Shown: positions 48,501 through 59,140, numbered from the stretch's first letter. The stretch: DNA of 64,000 nt from Ailanthus altissimus (GCA_946807835.1 OX327694.1:8568001-8632000), one strand, 5' to 3'. The notes: generated from the letters alone by a model not told the origin. A program made the numbers and translations.

Positions 48501-49243
48501 ATGACAACATTAACCACCGAGCTTTTTACTGCCTCTATTGCTCAGCCTACCCTTATCAACCATGTTGACCATAATCCCCCCCTTATTATCATTAATATTA
48601 CAGCCCAAACATCTATCAAACTCACTCCAACTAATTATTATGCATGGCGTATGCAGTTTAACATAGTACTTATAGGCTGTGATCTTCTTGGCTATGTCAA
48701 TAGATTCTACTCTTGCCCCTCTTCAACCATCACCACTACTGAAAGATCCTCTCTCAATCCAACTTATTCTTTATGGGTTCGACAAAATCAACTTATTTTT
48801 AATGTCCTCATCGATTCTATTTCTTCGTAACTGATTCCTTTCATTACTATTGCAAAGACATCCATGGAGGTATAGACTACATGTTTAATACCTATGCCAA
48901 GCCTTCTCATGGGCGTATTATGCAAATTAAAGGTGCTCTTGATCATCTCTTCAAAGGCACTCACACAATAACTGAGTATATGCAACTCATCAAGTCCTAT
49001 AATAATGAGCTATCTTTCATACATACTCCTTATGATTTTGATGAACTTATTCTCAAAATTCTTAATAGTTTTGGTGAGGATTATTTTGGTTTGTTTGATG
49101 CTGTTAAGGCTCAAGAAACTTCAGTTTCCTTTGAAGAGCTTCATGATACCTTTGTGATTTGTGAAGCACAGTTACAATATGATTGTGTCTCTGATAAAAA
49201 GACTCTTCTACCTGCCACTGCCAATGTTGTGACAAAACTTTAG
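48501..49243 (+). pseudogene. Copia gag, remnant
   Basis: The ATG at 48501 lies just after the PBS. The frame 48501-48830 includes IKLTPTNYYAWRMQFNIVLIG. After a stop, 48881-49243 includes YAKPSHGRIMQIKGALDHL, ITEYMQLIKSYNNEL and VSFEELHDTFVICEAQLQ. A zinc-knuckle-like remnant (CGQ-SHAAKWC) follows near 49382-49412. This is the capsid part of an Ale/Retrofit-like copia element. Confidence 0.85.
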
Positions 49244-49499
49244 CCATATCCTCGCCCATCCTCACACCATTCTCATCCTCCCAATTCTACTTTTGCTATC
49301 TCTTATCCAACTATCAAAATCCACAATTCTCCACTGCCAACCATCAACATCCTCCTCGACCATATAAAGGTTTCTATCAACTTTGTGGCCAATAAAGTCA
49401 CGCTGCCAAATGGTGTTCCTTCTTCAAATTTGAACCACGGCTCTTTGCACTAAATAATCATCCTCGCCCTCCCACACCTCAAGTTCACTTTACTTTCCC

Positions 49500-51660
49500 T
49501 CCTGCTTCCTTTTCTTCTACATAGCTATTAGACAGTAGAGCCTCTCACCATGTGAGTATTGACTTCAATAATCTTTTGCTTCACTCTGGTTACTCTGGCA
49601 GTGATGACATAATGATTAACGATGGTACTGGCCTCAAAATCACTCATACAAGATCTTTCTCATTACACTCTGCCTTTGGCAACTTCACTTTATCAAATGT
49701 TCTTTGTGTTCCACTATGCAATGCAATTTAATATCTGTGTCTCAATTTTTTATTATCTAATAATGCTTCTATTGAATTCTTACCTTCTTTTCTTATGAAT
49801 GATCTGAAAAATGGAATAATACTTATGCGCTGTAAAAGTAACGCTAATGTGTATGAATGGTCGGCTTCCACTGTGACCTCTGAACCTTTGATTATATTCT
49901 CATCCATTCACGCTTCAATTTTTTATTGGCATATCTTGGTCATCTGTATGCCAAGGTTCTTCAACATTTAATGTCGTCTAAGTCTCTGTCATTGTCTTTT
50001 CACAATTTTTCGCACTTTTCTTGCAATGCTTACTCTTACAATAAAAGTCAGAAGTTTTCATTCTCTAAATCTTCTTTATCTAGTACAACTCTTTTACAAC
50101 TTGTTTACTCTGATGTATAGTGTGCTCCTCTTGAATCACATAATAGAAATAGGTGTTATCTTATTTTTTTTATCACTTTACAAAATAGATATGTTTTTAT
50201 CCTCTTAAAAGAAAATCTAACGTTTTTTATGTTTTTACTCGTTTTATACCTTTAGTTGAAAACTTCTTTCACACTTCCATTGTTTAATTATATACTGATA
50301 ATGGATGAGAATTTCTTCCTTTAAAATATTATCTCGCCTATTCTAGTATTTTTCATCTTACAGCTCCTCCACATACCCCAGAACATAATGGATATTCTGA
50401 GCGTCGTCATTGACATATTGTTAAGACTTGTCTGACGCTTCTATACCATGCATCCTTACCTATTTCTTTTTGGCCTGAAGCATTTGCTACTGCCGTATAT
50501 CTTATTAACTGGATGCTTAAGGTCAATCTTGGTTTCTAATCTTCATTTCAAAAGTTATTCGGTAAACCACCCAATCTAGAAAAGTTGTGGGTGATTGGTT
50601 GTCTTTGTTATCCATGGTTAAAACCCTACACCTCTTCTAAACTAAATTATAATTCCACACCTTGTGTTTTCCTTGGATATTCTCTTTCTCAAAATATGTA
50701 TCTTTGCTTGGATCCTACCACTAATAAAACTTTTGTCTCTCGTCATGTTACTTTCGTTACATTCATGTTTTTATTTCGCAGGTTGTCTTCTCCTTCATCC
50801 GCCTCTTCTCCTGCACTCTCTATTCCATCTTCTTGTCCATTTTCTCCCGTTATTTCTTTTTCTATTTTATCCCCTTATATGGCTACTAATGCATTCACTG
50901 GTTTGACAGGTTCTTTAGATCTCCACCATCTGTCAGTTCTTCTGTTGCTCTTCACATCTAGCCTACTTCCAAACTACACTTTCCTTCTATCTCTGATTCA
51001 CCTGGTTTTCATTTACTGTCTTCATCAAACCTGTCTTCCCCACCACTGGCTACTTCTTTCCCATCTCATACTTTGCCTCAACCATCTTCTTAACTAACAT
51101 TTTCATCACCATTACCAGGACCACATCACACTCCCCCACCTCTTTCAATATTCACCCTATAATCACCCCTCTAAGGCCAATATCTTTAAACCAAATCAAC
51201 ATTTTACTATACTAGCCACTTCTATCTCATCAGAACAAATTAAACTTATGTGTGTTACTCAGGAAATAAAGGATCCTCATTGGTGCAAAGCTATGTTTGG
51301 TGAATTTGATGCTTTAGTTCACAATGGCACTTAGGACTTAGTGTCATCTTCGTCGACTCAAAACTTAGTCAGTTGTAAATGGGTATTTTGCATTAAACGA
51401 AAACCTAATGGATCAGCTGATCATTACAAAGCTCGTTTGGTAGCTAAGGGTTTTCATCAAGGTCCTGGCATTGATTATCATGAGACATTCAGCTCAGTTG
51501 TTAAACATACAACTATTTGTGTTATTCTTGGACTTGCTTTTTCTTTTGATTAGCCACTAGATCAATTGGACTTCAATAATGCTTTTCTCTATGGTCATCT
51601 CTCTAAAGATGTTTTTATGGTACAATCCCTTGGTTTTGTTGATCCATAACATCTTTCTAA
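49500..51660 (+). pseudogene. Copia protease, integrase and RT start, remnant
   Basis: LLDSRASHHVS (about 49525-49560) is the protease motif with G changed to R. The GAG-pre-integrase and integrase parts follow with many stops. The segment 50585-50780 (WVIGCLCYPWLKPY, STPCVFLGYSLSQ, HVTFV) is the integrase C-terminal region. RT starts at 51341 ([40 protein letters not shown]) and stops after KDVFMVQSLGFVDP near 51650. Confidence 0.85.
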
Positions 51661-52368
51661 TTATTTAACCATTATTTAATGGTTAAATAATCAAATATAT
51701 CTCTTATTATATTATATTATATATAATAATATTATATTTTGGGTGCCAAATAGTTGGCACCCATTAGTATTATTTTATATATATTATATTATTATTTTAT
51801 TATATATATAAAGAGAGAGAGATGAGAATTGGATTGTAAAAGTGTGTTTTGAGAGGCCATTTTGGCCGAGAGAAAATGAAACAGAAATGGAGAGAAAAGA
51901 TAAAGAAGAGGGAACCGAAGGAAAAGAAGAAGGAGAAAAAAAAAGAAAAAAAAATTATTTTATTTTTCTCTATGGTTTCATATGAAGCAATGGTGGATTG
52001 CTTCAAACTCTCAATTTCTTATCTTTTTGAGAAAATGATGAAAACACACCCGGCCATTTTGGGATTTAAGAGTTAAACTCAGTGTTGCGTAAAGGGCTGT
52101 TATTCTAGCTCACTAAGCCTACCGTGTTGGTGACTAGAACTGCCCGCGAGTTGGTCTCCATGCGGACTCTGAAAAAAATACATGTATAATGTTACACGTT
52201 GAGGTGAGTTCTTAACCTTTACTAATATATTAATATGATTAATATATTTATTTATTGAGTTTATTGTATAATTTACACTTTCGCCGCATTACATTCGTAT
52301 TTCATACGTATTTTAGGCAATAGACACAATTGCATATGCATACACCAATATGTATTAGATCCCAGACA
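51661..52368 (+). mobile_element. Fragment of the 2.1 kb LTR family in copia RT
   Basis: This matches the last 700 bp of the solo LTR at 6757-8871 (from about 8188), including the TATA box (51801-51812), the purine-rich leader, the stem-loop at 52103-52139 and the end cccagaca. The 5' two thirds of the LTR and about 100 codons of the copia RT are missing, so a deletion removed one side. At 51661-51690 there is a hairpin (13-bp arms ttatttaaccatt/aatggttaaataa). The host element here is plus-strand copia, whereas at 6757 it is antisense copia. Confidence 0.7.
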
Positions 52369-53274
52369 ATAATTGTTTCTAAATGGGGTGCTGCATTCTC
52401 CATTAATGATCTTGAGTCTCTGTCTTGTTTCCTTGGTGTAGAGGTTCTGCTTGTACTAAATGGCATTCTTTTATCTCAGTAAAAATACATTAAGGAGCTT
52501 TTGGCTAAAACAAATATGGCTGACGCAAAGACTGTTACCTCACTTATGTCTCCCTCTCATGTTTACTCTCTCACAATGGGTACTGTTTTGTCTTATCCTT
52601 CTGAATATTGATCGATTGTTGGTCGTCTTCAATATCTATCTCTTACTCGACCTAACATTGCATTCTCAATCTGCAGACTATCCTAGTGTATGCATCATCC
52701 CACCTCAGAAAACTGGAGTGCTGTCAAGAGGTTACTTCAGTACTTGCGTGGCACTCTTGATCATGGTATGTTTCTTCATAAACACTCACTTAAAGCTTCA
52801 TGCTTTTTTGGATGAAGATTAGGGCGGTCATCTAGCTGACCAATCTTCAACTAGTGCATATATCGTGTTCTTTAGTCACAATGCTATCTCGTGGTCCTTT
52901 AAAAAGCAATAATCTATTGCTCGCTTATCTACCAAAATCGAGTATCATACAATTGTCTCTATTGCAATTGAAGTTCTTTGAATCAAATCTTTGTTGTCTA
53001 AGCTTGGCATCAATTCTTCTACTTCTCTATCGATTTATTATGATAATGTGGGATTGCTTATCTTTGTGCCAATCCAGTTTTTCACTCTTGGATAAAATAC
53101 ATCGCTATTGACTTTCACTTTGTTCGGGATGAGGTTCAATCTGGTGAACTTCGTGTGTCTAATGTCTCCTCCAAGAATCAACTTGCTGATACCTTGACGA
53201 AACCACTATCATCCATTCATCTTCAGCAACTCAAATGCAAGATTGAAGTTCATTTACCCTCCATCTTGAAGGGA
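52369..53274 (+). pseudogene. Copia RT end and RNase H, remnant
   Basis: Pieces FSINDLESLSCFLGVEVL and KYIKELLAKTNMADAK (52400-52540), then GRLQYLSLTRPNIAFSI (about 52620-52670). The YLRGTLDHGM block and, at about 53110-53270, HFVRDEVQSGELRVSNVSSKNQLADTLTKPLS complete the copia RNase H. Stops and shifts are frequent. Confidence 0.85.
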
Positions 53275-53276
53275 TG

Positions 53277-53494
53277 TGATAAGCTATAGTTATTTTCAAT
53301 GATAAACTAAGTGATAACGTTTGTATTTTCAACATACAATTTCGTTTGTATAGGTGATAAGCTACTGTCTTTTACTTGTAATTAACTTCTACCTCTATCC
53401 CATAATTAATAGGAATACTTGCTCTATATATATTTGAGTTGAATAAAAAGTAAGCACGTGGCCTTACAATATCATTTGTTCTTAAAGTCTTTTA
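53277..53494 (+). repeat. 3' LTR of copia element 2
   Basis: 218 bp starting TGATAAGCTATAG and ending tctttta. It aligns with both pieces of the 5' LTR. A short purine tract (cttgaaggga) precedes it. Confidence 0.85.
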
Positions 53495-53566
53495 CTTATA
53501 CCTTTTTCATCAAAACAGTCATCTCCTTAACGTAACAACAAAACAATAATGATAATATTAGTTTTG

Positions 53567-53657
53567 CATTTGCTTAAATAGCTCAATAGTAACAAGTTTA
53601 CAGTGGATTTCTTAATTAAAATGGAAGTTCCAAGTTCGATTCCCCTCAAATAAAAAA
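53567..53657 (+). mobile_element. tRNA-derived retrosequence (SINE-like), long TSD
   Basis: About 91 bp with a tRNA-like A box (TAGCTCAATAGTAACA), CTTAA in the anticodon-loop position as in Lys tRNA, and a B box (AGTTCGATTCC). It ends in an A-rich tail (aaataaaaaa). It is flanked by gataatattagttttg (53551-53566) and gataatattagtttttg (53658-53674). This 16-17 bp target duplication shows LINE-type target-primed insertion. It is too short and too changed to be a working tRNA gene. Confidence 0.8.
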
Positions 53658-53674
53658 GATAATATTAGTTTTTG

Positions 53675-54093
53675 TCCTATTATTATTATTACGATATAGG
53701 CCAGGCTAAAATGGGCCAATTTAGCAGCTCAACGAGCCTAAAGGACAATTAGCTTTGGATTTTCATATAACTATCAATGTTGTCACTAGTAAATGGTAAG
53801 AAGCAACTCTTTTATCTTATGGTGATTATTTTCAAGTTGAGATTCACAATTCTTTCTCTTTTCATAGATTTTTTAATTTTTAGCTTTACACTTCGAATTT
53901 TATTATTTACTTCTAACACTAATTTGCCCTCTTTTTTAAGTCTCCCCCTTTAATCCTTCAAATTTTAATTACTTCAACCCATTTGATTTTTCAAAATATT
54001 TTGTAATTGGTTCAATCTATTGGATTGCGTAAATCAAGTGATAAAATCACCTTGTTTTTTAGAATCATTAGCACTATGTTTACAATATTTATT
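53675..54093. other. AT-rich spacer, nothing recognised
   Basis: I see no gene or repeat of note between the tRNA-like retrosequence and the foldback element. Confidence 0.5.
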
Positions 54094-54898
54094 GGGCAAA
54101 GGACATCCACACTCCTAAGGAATAGCTTAACACCCAACTACAACCCCATGTTTTTTATAATACCCATCTACACTTCCTCAGTTAGTAACTTCTGTTAAAT
54201 AAGGGGTATTATAGTAAATTAAGAATATATGAACAGTACCCCAAAGATGAATAGTGAACAGTATCACTGCCATCACTTGCTAAACAAAAATTGGTAATTG
54301 TGGCGAATTGATCTAAAATACATATTATTATATTAAGAATTTCGTGATCTATGCAATGATGGAGTTATTTTTATCAATGGGGCATTAGAGACGAGCTAAA
54401 AGTTAAAGAGAGAATGGCAGCCTCCATGGCTCCACCATTCTCACGATGGCGAGTGATGGTGCACCACTACTATCGTTGGATAGATTGATAATCGGCGATT
54501 TCAATAGTGGTGGCAGTGCATTACCATTCACTACCATAAGAGTGAAGCCATAGAGGCCGCCACCTTCTCTTTAACTTTTAGCTCATTTTTAATGCCCTAT
54601 TGATGAAAATAACTCCATCATTATGTAGATCACGAAATTCGAAATCTGATGATATGTATCTTGAATCAATTCATCACTAGTTATCGATTTTTTGTTGGCA
54701 AATAGTGGTGATAATACTTTTCACGATGGATACTGTTCAATGTTTATCTTCAGGTATTGTTTATAAATTATTAATTTATTATAATATTCCTTATTTAATG
54801 AAAGTTATTAACTAAGGGGGTATAAATGAGTATTTTTAGAAATATGAGATATAATTGAGTGTTTAACTATTCGTTGGAGGTGTAGATGTCATTTGTCC
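54094..54898. mobile_element. 805-bp foldback element (near full-length inverted repeat)
   Basis: The left arm (54094 to about 54490) matches the reverse complement of the right arm (about 54505-54898) along nearly its whole length. Ends are GGGCAAAGGACATC and its counterpart GGACAAATGACATC. Shared inner blocks include tcgtgatct, gatggagttattttcatcaat-like and agctaaaagttaaagaga. Only a short central spacer is unpaired. It has no coding capacity. Long terminal inverted repeats of this kind are found in MULE-type MITEs and foldback elements. The flanks atatttatt and tattttatc are similar but not identical, so the target duplication is not secure. Confidence 0.8.
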
Positions 54899-54973
54899 TA
54901 TTTTATCTACTATAAATGTGGTGTATTAATTACTTATTTAGTATTAAAGATACAAGAAATTACGGTAACTGCA

Positions 54974-56404
54974 TGACACGTCCAGAATATAGAAGTTATT
55001 CCCAAGTGTAGGATTGTCGAAGTAATAAATAACCCGATGAGAACGGGGTCGATCCACAGGGAAGTAGAATTAAAATTACAAATTATAAACACTTTAAAGA
55101 TAATTAATGCAGTATAAGATGTTTGCAAATATTATTTCAATTAACCAATTCAAATAAAAAGCTAAGGTTATGGAGATTCACTCTTGGCATAAGAAATAAG
55201 AAAATATTTAATTTTTTTATAACTCAATTGGAATCCTCACACAAAGAAGGTTCCAACCGAAAAATATAACAATTAAAGTTCATCATCATTTATATATTAA
55301 TTAGTATTTATTGTTTTTAATTATTATACACCAAATCTTATAAATGGATTCAAGTATTTATTATGCCAATCTTTATATTTGTCTACAATAAATCAAGACT
55401 CCCACTTTACAAGAAATGTTATATAAACCAAATCTTGTAAATGGTTTCAAGAATTTATTGTGTCAAATATTAAATTTGTCAATAATAAATCAAGAATCAC
55501 CACTTTAGAAGAAAGGGTATTAATTCTACAAACAAAATAAATACATCATATATAAATTTGCATAACTTAAAAATGAAGTATTAAATTCATGAATAAATAT
55601 TAAACATATCTTATTACCTTGCCAAGAGCTTCACCCTTTCACCTTAGCTTAAACAAAATTATTTGGACATAATAAAACTAAATGAAAAGAAAAGAAATGG
55701 AAGAAGAAATAACATGACTTAATATTAAACAAGAGAAATAATAGTACAAGGAAATAGATACAAAGGAAAAGTATTTTGAACTAAATTCTAACTTTCTAAT
55801 TACATTCTTTAGGCATAAACAAGCCACCTATTTATAGAAAAACATGGATAAATCAAGACAAATTTGGAGGGAACCACTTGGTTGATGAAAGTCAAGAATG
55901 GTGGCAAAATAATTTGCATTCATTATCACTTGGGCACCCACTTGATTATCCAATTTGGAATTGATGTGATCCGAATTAGCTGTCACTCAAAACATAAAAG
56001 TTATAGATAAGTCTCTTATCTTTCCAAATTGAGTGATCTCATACGTATTAGATACGTATTTCTATAGTTATGGGCCAAATACTGATAACTATTCAAACTG
56101 GGCCTGTACTGCAGATCAATTCTGTTCTAGGCCAATTTTCACCCTCTAAACACTCGAATTTCCAATGCTCTATGAAATACAATATGTTAGCCCATTGAGT
56201 CAGCTCTGCACAGGATTAAGAATCATCGCAATTGAATCTTTAGATAGAAAGTTATACTTATTTTACCGAACCTGCCACAAAACAGTTATAAGATAATTAA
56301 GTACAATATTGTAAACATACTTAAGTTAAGAAAATTAAATACACTAGTAATACAAAATAATCATGTAAAACTCTTATTAAATGTGTAATTTCAAGTGTTC
56401 ATCA
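54974..56404 (-). repeat. 3' LTR of Athila-like element 2
   Basis: 1431 bp; plus strand starts TGACACGTCC and ends gttcatca. On the minus strand it begins TGATGAACAC right after the polypurine tract. The segment near 55020-55060 (gaacggggtcgatccacaggga) is a typical Athila LTR block. The other LTR is outside the window, so the ends are inferred. Confidence 0.65.
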
Positions 56405-56415
56405 CACCCCCCAAC
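56405..56415 (-). other. Polypurine tract of Athila-like element 2
   Basis: The minus strand reads GTTGGGGGGTG directly before the 3' LTR. Confidence 0.75.
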
Positions 56416-57720
56416 TGGCTTATTGCTAGTCCCTAGCAATTCGAGCATAAATAAAATTTGAACACTACCTAAGTATTTCAAACAAAACGTCAGTTTTAAA
56501 ATCACAATCGCTATAAAGGTTATTTCAATCATAACTTCCAAAAATATTTGTGTGTGTGTGTGAATTAAGCCAAAGCCTTCTTACCACAAACTACAACATA
56601 TATAGCCTTAAAAATGTTCCAAGTAAAAGCCTCAACTCCATATCCTTACAGGTGAATAACTTGTTTAATGACTTAGGATTTCACTCATGGAGTTGGAAAA
56701 CAGATAATCACTCAAGAAAAAGTTACATTTAAGGACAGACAGACAAACTAACATTGATCCAAAGATAGGAAAATCAAATATTTAGAGTCAAACCATTATT
56801 GCCAAATGCCAGCTTCAAGACTTTAATTATTTAATGCGAATCTTACGAATATAGAATTCGGTGATAAGATTGCTTCCTAATGACTTTAGTCTTTTAAAAT
56901 TGAATGAAGACTTTATTGAACTGAATTGACTTCTTTTCTTTCTTTTCTTTGTTTTAATTTTTTTTTACTCATTTTTTTTTCTTTTTTGAAAGACATAAGG
57001 AATCATTACAACATAAGAGCAATTTATCACCATAATACTTTTTCAATTTTTTTTTTTATCCTTCAGCTAAGCAACCAAATCATTCATCATCCCAAATAAT
57101 GTCATTTCAAACAAAAATTAACCATTTCAAAAGATCAATGAAAGTTCGTAAGCTGTTATCTCAAACCTCTCCACTCACTCACAAAAGATATGTGAGTTTA
57201 GAAAATAATATGTATACTTAAACATGGAAATTCTCTTGACTATATATATTGAATCATCCATCTTACCACAAGGCTTAGTATTGTTCTCAAGAAATAATTT
57301 CAGAAGTTATTCTTTAGTAACCTAAATAGAGAAAGTGATTTAAACTAAACAATTTTGAAATCATACATCGATAGTAAAGCAAATTTATTTACGCAAGAGT
57401 TACCAAAAACTTAAGCAACAAATAATTATACATAAGATGCATTAAAAATAAACCAATTAGAATGTGTTTCAAAAGTTTATAATGTACTCTTTACTCTGCC
57501 ATTCTAGAACTAGAATGCGTCTCAAGAATACATAAATGAACATTTTACTCACGCCATTCATGATAATTTTTTTTTTTACATAACAAAGTGATAACAACAA
57601 CAAAATAAAATAATTAACACTAACATTATATATCAACTATCCTCCCCCCAACCAGATTGAGACATTGTCCTCAATGTCAAAATATAGAAAGAGTAAAATA
57701 TAGAAGATATCACCTGAAAC
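56416..57720 (-). other. Noncoding 3' region of Athila-like element 2
   Basis: About 1.3 kb without coding capacity. It has T-rich runs (56935-57060). A second C-rich tract at 57641-57653 is followed by the inverted repeat gacattgtcctcaatgtc (57661-57678), with a counterpart in element 1 at 22260-22277. Confidence 0.6.
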
Positions 57721-57743
57721 ATCTTTTATTGAAAATTAAACCT

Positions 57744-57797
57744 GCAACAAAATAAAACAAGCCACACAAAAAAATAAAACAAGCCACACAAAAAAAG
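57744..57797. repeat. 22-bp tandem duplication after the LOG stop
   Basis: The unit aaaataaaacaagccacac with its A-run occurs twice in a row just downstream (minus strand sense) of the LOG stop codon. It lies at or near the junction between LOG-derived and element-derived DNA. Confidence 0.75.
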
Positions 57798-57823
57798 CTT
57801 AAAAATACATAGAAATAGATAGG

Positions 57824-58477
57824 CTACAGACGAAGCGTCAAATCTATCCTGCGTTTCTTTTCACTGTTATCAGTATACCAATCTATCTGACTCATTGTTG
57901 GATCAGATAGAGGTGTAAAAGCTTGTAGTTCATCGAGTAACTGATCAACAGTTGAAGCAGAAATGAGGATCTGTCGTGCTGCAGATGAGACGAATTATTT
58001 TTCCACCGCATAGTCAAGAAAAGATAACAACCCATTATAAAAATCATCAACGTTTAACAAACCAATGGGTTTTTTATGGATTTACAATTGTGCCTATGAG
58101 ACAATTTAAAAAATTTCCTCCAATGTTCCGAAACCTCCAGGTAGAGCTATGAAGGCATCAGCATTATGAAGCATAAAAGAAATTCGTTCATGCATTGATG
58201 ATACCTGTAACTCATCCCCAATTGTTTTTCCTACAATGTCTCCAACAGCTAGAGCTTTTGGTATGATACCCAAAACTCGACTGCCATTATTTTGTGCAGC
58301 GGTTGCCACACGTCCCATTAATCCAAGACTACCTCCCTCATATACTAAATGAATATTGCGCTCAGCTAACATCTTACCAAGGGTTTCTGCTGCTTCTATA
58401 AACTCACTAGTTTTTCCAGGGCTGGATCCACAAAAGACACAAATTTTTGTGAATTTACGAGTTGATGATCCTTCCAT
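57824..58477 (-). pseudogene. LOG: Intronless LOG-family phosphoribohydrolase copy inside retrotransposon
   Basis: LOG enzymes release active cytokinin bases from cytokinin riboside 5'-monophosphates. The minus strand holds a full-length, 218-codon LOG frame with no introns, although plant LOG genes normally have several. Motifs include KICVFCGSS (11-19), GGSLGLMG (48-55), GIIPKAL (70-76) and MHER (95-98). The PGGFGTLEE signature with its catalytic glutamates is at 113-121. The first 123 codons are open. In-frame stops occur at 124 (TAA), 128 (TAG), 132 (TAA) and 161 (TAA), then the frame stays open to the natural end (LRL, stop at 57824-57826). No indel disturbs the frame. The stop at 128 stands where LOGs have Trp, so TGG to TAG. 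The copy lies between the retrotransposon's pol and its 3' noncoding region, in sense orientation. A TATA-like box lies 64 bp before the ATG. It cannot make full-length enzyme. Confidence 0.9.
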
Positions 58478-58540
58478 GATTACACTCACCCTCTCTTTTG
58501 AATGATTTTGAGTTTGTACAAAGATGCAGAAATAATGCAA

Positions 58541-58551
58541 TGTATTTATAG
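58541..58551 (-). promoter_or_regulatory. TATA-like box upstream of the LOG copy
   Basis: The minus strand reads CTATAAATACA, about 64 bp before the LOG ATG. If genuine, the captured piece included a core promoter as well as the coding part. Confidence 0.45.
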
Positions 58552-58834
58552 AGCCAAAAGGTATTGCAAAGTTAAATCACATGGCTATTGGCTTGAAATA
58601 CAAGATTCAACACCTTTTACCAATTTTCAATTTGTTAGCTGGAAAAGTCACATGGGTTGTCGGCTTAAAATGCAAAATTTTCAAAAAGGATTATAGGTGG
58701 TTGATTATTGAAATGACGTTTGAGTTTGAAATGAAACATTTAAAAATAACAGCTATAGTAAATATATACAAGTAGTTGTGATTGTGGCTCACATCTTCCT
58801 CTGATTTTACGTCCAGTAACGGCTTAAACGCCCT

Positions 58835-59080
58835 CTATGGGTCGGGGATAGGCTTCCCATCCAATTTTCTTATAAATTGGCAAATAGGGTCTTTTAAAGT
58901 CAGATTCCCGAGACTATACCGCTCATGTTCTTTTAGGAATATGTCCCATAATTCATGAATTGCAATATGCACATATCCACTAGGATGCGTCTCAAGAGTC
59001 GATAAGATATTATCTAAAGACTCCTTACTCAGGCCATCCTTAATGAACCTAATTTTATCTTCACGATTTACAGACACCAT
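58835..59080 (-). CDS. Small ORF of unknown function in Athila-like element 2
   Basis: An 81-codon frame (starts MVSVNREDKIRF, ends GKPIPDP) between the integrase and the LOG copy. I recognise no family. It has a mixed, protein-like composition with hydrophobic spacing, no signal peptide and no clear membrane segment. Athila elements often carry an env-like ORF in this place; this frame may be a remnant of such an ORF, of another element-encoded protein, or chance. There is no start-site evidence beyond the first ATG. Confidence 0.35.
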   Translation of the reverse strand: MVSVNREDKIRFIKDGLSKESLDNILSTLETHPSGYVHIAIHELWDIFLKEHERYSLGNLTLKDPICQFIRKLDGKPIPDP

Positions 59081-59140
59081 TCCTAAAGTGCGGCAACGTG
59101 TGTTGCAAGTCGTGCGTGCACACTTGTAACAAACATTTAA

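Larger units (their letters stand above)
44753..53494 (+). mobile_element. Ty1/copia element (Ale/Retrofit-like) with nested insertions
   Basis: The LTRs are 44753-48479 (interrupted by a LINE) and 53277-53494. Without the LINE and one TSD copy the 5' LTR is 218 bp, the same as the 3' LTR. The target duplication CTTAT is perfect (44748-44752 and 53495-53499). A decayed PBS lies at 48480-48491. The internal order gag, protease, integrase, RT, RNase H is that of copia. The gag motif AKPSHGRIMQIK and the ITEYMQ-IKS block suggest the Ale/Retrofit lineage. Stops occur in every domain, so it is inactive. An LTR fragment at 51661-52368 replaces about 100 codons of RT. Confidence 0.85.

Noticed and set aside
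53567..53657. Functional tRNA-Lys gene
   Set aside because: Acceptor and D-stem pairing are poor, it has an A-rich tail and a long target duplication; it is a retrosequence.
58502..58775. Two plus-strand frames of 64 codons next to the LOG copy
   Set aside because: They are antisense to the LOG upstream region and have no family resemblance.
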